From NCBI GenBank assembly GCA_019115345.1, contig DXDV01000297.1:1-7802 (forward strand): a stretch of DNA of 7,802 bases, in the 5' to 3' direction. The notes beneath the pieces are model-generated. The model saw only the letters and a list, made by a program, of their open reading frames with translations, was not told where the DNA came from and did not search any database. Numbering within the stretch: position 1 is the stretch's first letter; every line of letters begins with the position of its first letter. This DNA comes from Candidatus Intestinimonas stercorigallinarum. GTDB taxonomy: Bacteria > Bacillota > Clostridia > Oscillospirales > Oscillospiraceae. The translations under genes were made by a program, and so were the position numbers. Shown here piece by piece: positions 5,905 through 7,802 of the stretch.

Positions 5905-6771
5905 TCAGCCGCCGGCCCGAGCATCCGGACGGCGGGGCTTTTCATTTCGAGGGGGCAGGGTGAGGGTGGTGCCGTCGGTGGCGGCCGAGATGAGGTAGCG
6001 GTAGACCCTGGCCTTCTGCTCGTCGTAGAGGTCCAGATCCTGGTAGAGGGTCTTGTAGTAGTCGAAGGTATCCCGCTTCATCCGGATGACCCGCCGGAGA
6101 CTGGCCTGGCTGGTGACCAGGCTGCCCGGCCGCTTATAGTAGTAGTAAAGGGGCTTGGGCACCGCCGCCACCAGGCGGACGTGGCGGAGATATTCCAGGT
6201 TGAAGAGGAAGTCCTCGCTCCAGCTCACCTCCGCGTCGAAGCGGAGGCCCTGCTTTTCCACGATGGACCGCCGGTAGAGCTTGTTCCACAGAGCGCCGTA
6301 GTAGTAGTTGGCGGGGGCCTTTACCATCTCCTGGGCAAACTCCTGCCGGGTGAGGAGCCGCTCCTCCTTGATGTGGCCCCGCTGGGCCTGCTTTTCTCCG
6401 TCCACCCGGATAAAATGGGAGATGACCAGGTCGGCGCCGGTGCGCTGGGCGGTCCGGACCAGGGTCTCGGCGGCGTCGGGGGTCAGGCGGTCGTCGCTGT
6501 CGGCAAATTGGAGGTAATCGCCCCGGGCCAGCTCCAGGGCGGCGTTCCGGGCGGTGGAGACGCCCCCGTTGGGCTGGTCCAGAAAGCGGACGCGCGGGTC
6601 GGCCCGGGCGGCGGCGGCGCACAGGGCGCCGGAGCCGTCGGTGCTGCCGTCGTTGACCAGAAGGATCTCCAGATGGGGCCAGGTCTGCCGCCGGAGGCTC
6701 TCCAGACAGGGGCCCAGGTAGCGCTGGACGTTGTAGACGGGGACGATGATGCTCACAAGGGGCTGCTCCAA
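5905..6771 (-). CDS. Family 2 glycosyltransferase (GT-A fold)
   Basis: This predicted enzyme transfers a sugar from a nucleotide-sugar donor to an unknown acceptor, probably in surface polysaccharide or glycolipid synthesis. The 288 residues begin with the GT2 signature VSIIVPVYN (6-14), then VNDGSTDGS (39-47), NGGVSTARN (68-76), the metal-binding DSDD (91-94) and an acidic WSEDFLFN motif (184-191) in the usual place of the catalytic base. No membrane helix or signal peptide is evident, so it is likely cytosolic or peripheral at the membrane. A TTG start at 6771 is chosen because GAGGTG (6778-6783, minus strand) lies 6 nt upstream and gives MEQPLVSIIVPVYN. A GTG at 6756 is the alternative and would remove five residues. 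The reading frame stays open far upstream, but that extension runs antisense into the idh gene and is not coding. It stands alone, convergent with trxB and divergent from idh, not in a polysaccharide cluster. Confidence 0.88.
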   Translation of the reverse strand: MEQPLVSIIVPVYNVQRYLGPCLESLRRQTWPHLEILLVNDGSTDGSGALCAAAARADPRVRFLDQPNGGVSTARNAALELARGDYLQFADSDDRLTPDAAETLVRTAQRTGADLVISHFIRVDGEKQAQRGHIKEERLLTRQEFAQEMVKAPANYYYGALWNKLYRRSIVEKQGLRFDAEVSWSEDFLFNLEYLRHVRLVAAVPKPLYYYYKRPGSLVTSQASLRRVIRMKRDTFDYYKTLYQDLDLYDEQKARVYRYLISAATDGTTLTLPPRNEKPRRPDARAGG

Positions 6772-6868
6772 GAAAGGCACCTCACAGTGTGGCGCCGGGC
6801 GGGTCGGTCCAGGCGGATGAATGTCAAAGGGGCGGGAAGGGGCGGAAAGCCCGCCTTTTCCGGGAATG

Positions 6869-6897
6869 ATTATAGCATGCCCCCCGGCGGCTGACAA
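6869..6897 (-). promoter_or_regulatory. Promoter of the glycosyltransferase gene
   Basis: On the minus strand, -35 TTGTCA (6892-6897) and a perfect -10 TATAAT (6869-6874) are 17 bp apart, with TGC before the -10 (extended type). This is the best consensus match in the window. Transcription would start near 6862, leaving a leader of about 90 nt. That leader holds a small GGCGG/CCGCC hairpin (6841-6855) with no T-tract. Confidence 0.75.
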
Positions 6898-6923
6898 GAT
6901 AAAGAGGCGGGAGAAGCAAAAGA

Positions 6924-6952
6924 TTGCCTTTTTTCCGAAAAAAGGGTATACT
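6924..6952 (+). promoter_or_regulatory. Promoter of the isocitrate dehydrogenase gene
   Basis: -35 TTGCCT at 6924-6929 and -10 TATACT at 6947-6952 are separated by 17 bp. The spacer is filled by a dyad, CCTTTTTT-CCG-AAAAAAGG (6927-6945), that reaches into the -35. The predicted start is near 6959 and the leader about 30 nt. The -35 boxes of this promoter and of the divergent glycosyltransferase promoter are 26 bp apart, so the two could influence each other. Confidence 0.68.
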
Positions 6953-6987
6953 AAACAAGATAACGTTTCACGCAAGGAGGCCCTGTT

Positions 6988-7802
6988 ATGGACAAGATCA
7001 AAATGACCACTCCCCTGGTGGAGATGGACGGTGACGAGATGACCCGCATCCTCTGGAAGGACATCAAGGAGATCCTCCTGGAGCCCTACATCGACCTCAA
7101 GACCGAGTATTACGACCTGGGGCTCCCCCACCGGGAGGAGACGGGGGACCAGGTGACGGTGGACTCCGCCGAGGCCACCAAGAAATACGGCGTGGCGGTA
7201 AAGTGCGCCACCATCACCCCCAACGCCCAGCGGGTGAAGGAGTACAAGCTCTCCCAGATGTGGAAGTCCCCCAACGGCACCATCCGGGCCATCCTGGACG
7301 GCACCGTGTTCCGGGCGCCCATCATGGTCAACGGCATCTCCCCCGTGGTGAAGAACTGGAAGAAGCCCATCACCATCGCCCGCCACGCCTTCGGCGACGT
7401 CTATAAGAACACCGAGTACAAGGTCCCCGGCCCCGGGAAGGCCGAGCTGGTCTTTACCCCGGCGGAGGGGGAGCCGGTCCGCCAGACCATCTATGACTTC
7501 GCCGGACCCGGCGTCCTCCAGGGCCAGTTCAACACGGCGGCCTCCATCGCCTCCTTCGCCCGCTCCTGCTTCCAGTTCGCCTTGGACAGCAGGCAGGACC
7601 TGTGGTTCGCCACCAAGGACACCATCTCCAAGCAGTACGACCACACCTTCAAGGACATTTTCCAGGAGATCTACGACGCCGAGTACGCCAAGGCCTTCCA
7701 GAAGGCGGGCATCGAGTACTTCTACACCCTCATCGACGACGCGGTGGCCCGGGTCATCCGCAGCGAGGGCGGCTTCATCTGGGCCTGCAAGAACTACGAC
7801 GG
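6988..7802 (+). CDS. icd: NADP-dependent isocitrate dehydrogenase, N-terminal part
   Basis: The enzyme oxidises isocitrate to 2-oxoglutarate with release of CO2 and formation of NADPH, feeding glutamate synthesis. The first 271 codons are present; the window cuts the gene, and the family is usually about 400 residues. The sequence closely follows the homodimeric eukaryote-like type: VEMDGDEMTR (11-20), VKCATITP (71-78), WKSPNGTIR (92-100, with S94 and R100), R109, ARHAFGD (131-137, with R132), Y139, VPGPGK (146-151), FKDIFQEIYD (221-230) and SEGGFIWACKNYD (259-271). The substrate residues S94, R100, R109 and R132 are all intact and carry the same numbers as in human IDH1. Two metal-binding aspartates expected just after residue 271 lie outside the window. 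AAGGAGG at 6974-6980 is 7 nt before the ATG. In human IDH1 cofactor choice depends on C-terminal residues not seen here, so NADP use is inferred from family. Confidence 0.94.
   Translation, partial: MDKIKMTTPLVEMDGDEMTRILWKDIKEILLEPYIDLKTEYYDLGLPHREETGDQVTVDSAEATKKYGVAVKCATITPNAQRVKEYKLSQMWKSPNGTIRAILDGTVFRAPIMVNGISPVVKNWKKPITIARHAFGDVYKNTEYKVPGPGKAELVFTPAEGEPVRQTIYDFAGPGVLQGQFNTAASIASFARSCFQFALDSRQDLWFATKDTISKQYDHTFKDIFQEIYDAEYAKAFQKAGIEYFYTLIDDAVARVIRSEGGFIWACKNYD

Noticed and set aside
6841..6855. GGCGG/CCGCC hairpin in the glycosyltransferase leader as a terminator or riboswitch.
   Set aside because: The stem is only 5 bp with no T-tract and no conserved aptamer features; such hairpins are frequent in GC-rich DNA.
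6961..6972. A possible CcpA (cre) site in the idh leader around AACGTT.
   Set aside because: On the minus strand it reads TGAAACGTTATC, which lacks one base in the centre of the cre pattern and has poor outer symmetry; only AACGTT is truly palindromic.
6772..7644. The upstream extension of the glycosyltransferase frame on the minus strand, giving a protein of up to 579 residues.
   Set aside because: The extension runs antisense through the isocitrate dehydrogenase gene, crosses the predicted promoter at 6869-6897, and has no GT-like sequence before VSIIVPVYN. The TTG at 6771 has a proper ribosome site.

Overview
The window looks like ordinary chromosome from a high-GC Gram-positive anaerobe. 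By eye the coding sequence is G+C rich, with C or G at most third codon positions. The closest lineage I can suggest is the Oscillospiraceae (Flavonifractor / Pseudoflavonifractor-like gut clostridia). That guess rests on composition, strong AGGAGG-type ribosome sites, the VanR/OmpR-like regulator paired with a large clostridial-type kinase, and the other gene types. It is an inference, not a measurement.

Layout, left to right. 1-150: regulatory region with a good promoter and two GntR-type palindromes. 151-1716 (+): LldP/LctP-family lactate permease, closed by a GC-rich terminator. 1773-1992: promoter and structured leader of a two-component operon. 1993-2691 (+): OmpR/VanR-type response regulator. 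2717-4822 (+): 701-residue membrane histidine kinase with a roughly 200-residue extracytoplasmic sensor. 4837-4905: terminator that merges into the next promoter. 4945-5847 (+): thioredoxin reductase-like flavoprotein. 5854-5894: perfect hairpin terminator serving both directions. 5905-6771 (-): family 2 glycosyltransferase. 6772-6987: divergent promoters. 6988-7802 (+): NADP-dependent isocitrate dehydrogenase of the dimeric, eukaryote-like type, cut by the window end.

The genes form five transcription units, each with a recognisable promoter; three also end at a visible terminator or share one. Only the regulator and kinase form an operon. Biochemically they cover lactate uptake, an unknown envelope or environmental signal, thiol redox balance, cell-surface sugar transfer and NADPH/2-oxoglutarate supply. 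I see no phage, insertion sequence, CRISPR array, tRNA or rRNA, and no sign of horizontal transfer.

I found no convincing new multi-gene system. The points most worth a second look are the two GntR/LldR-like operators 59 bp apart around the permease promoter, the sensor architecture of the orphan kinase, the hairpin-rich leader of its operon, and the loss of one NADPH-contact arginine in the thioredoxin reductase homologue. The best starts of three genes are GTG or TTG codons, so simple ATG-based start calling would misplace them.
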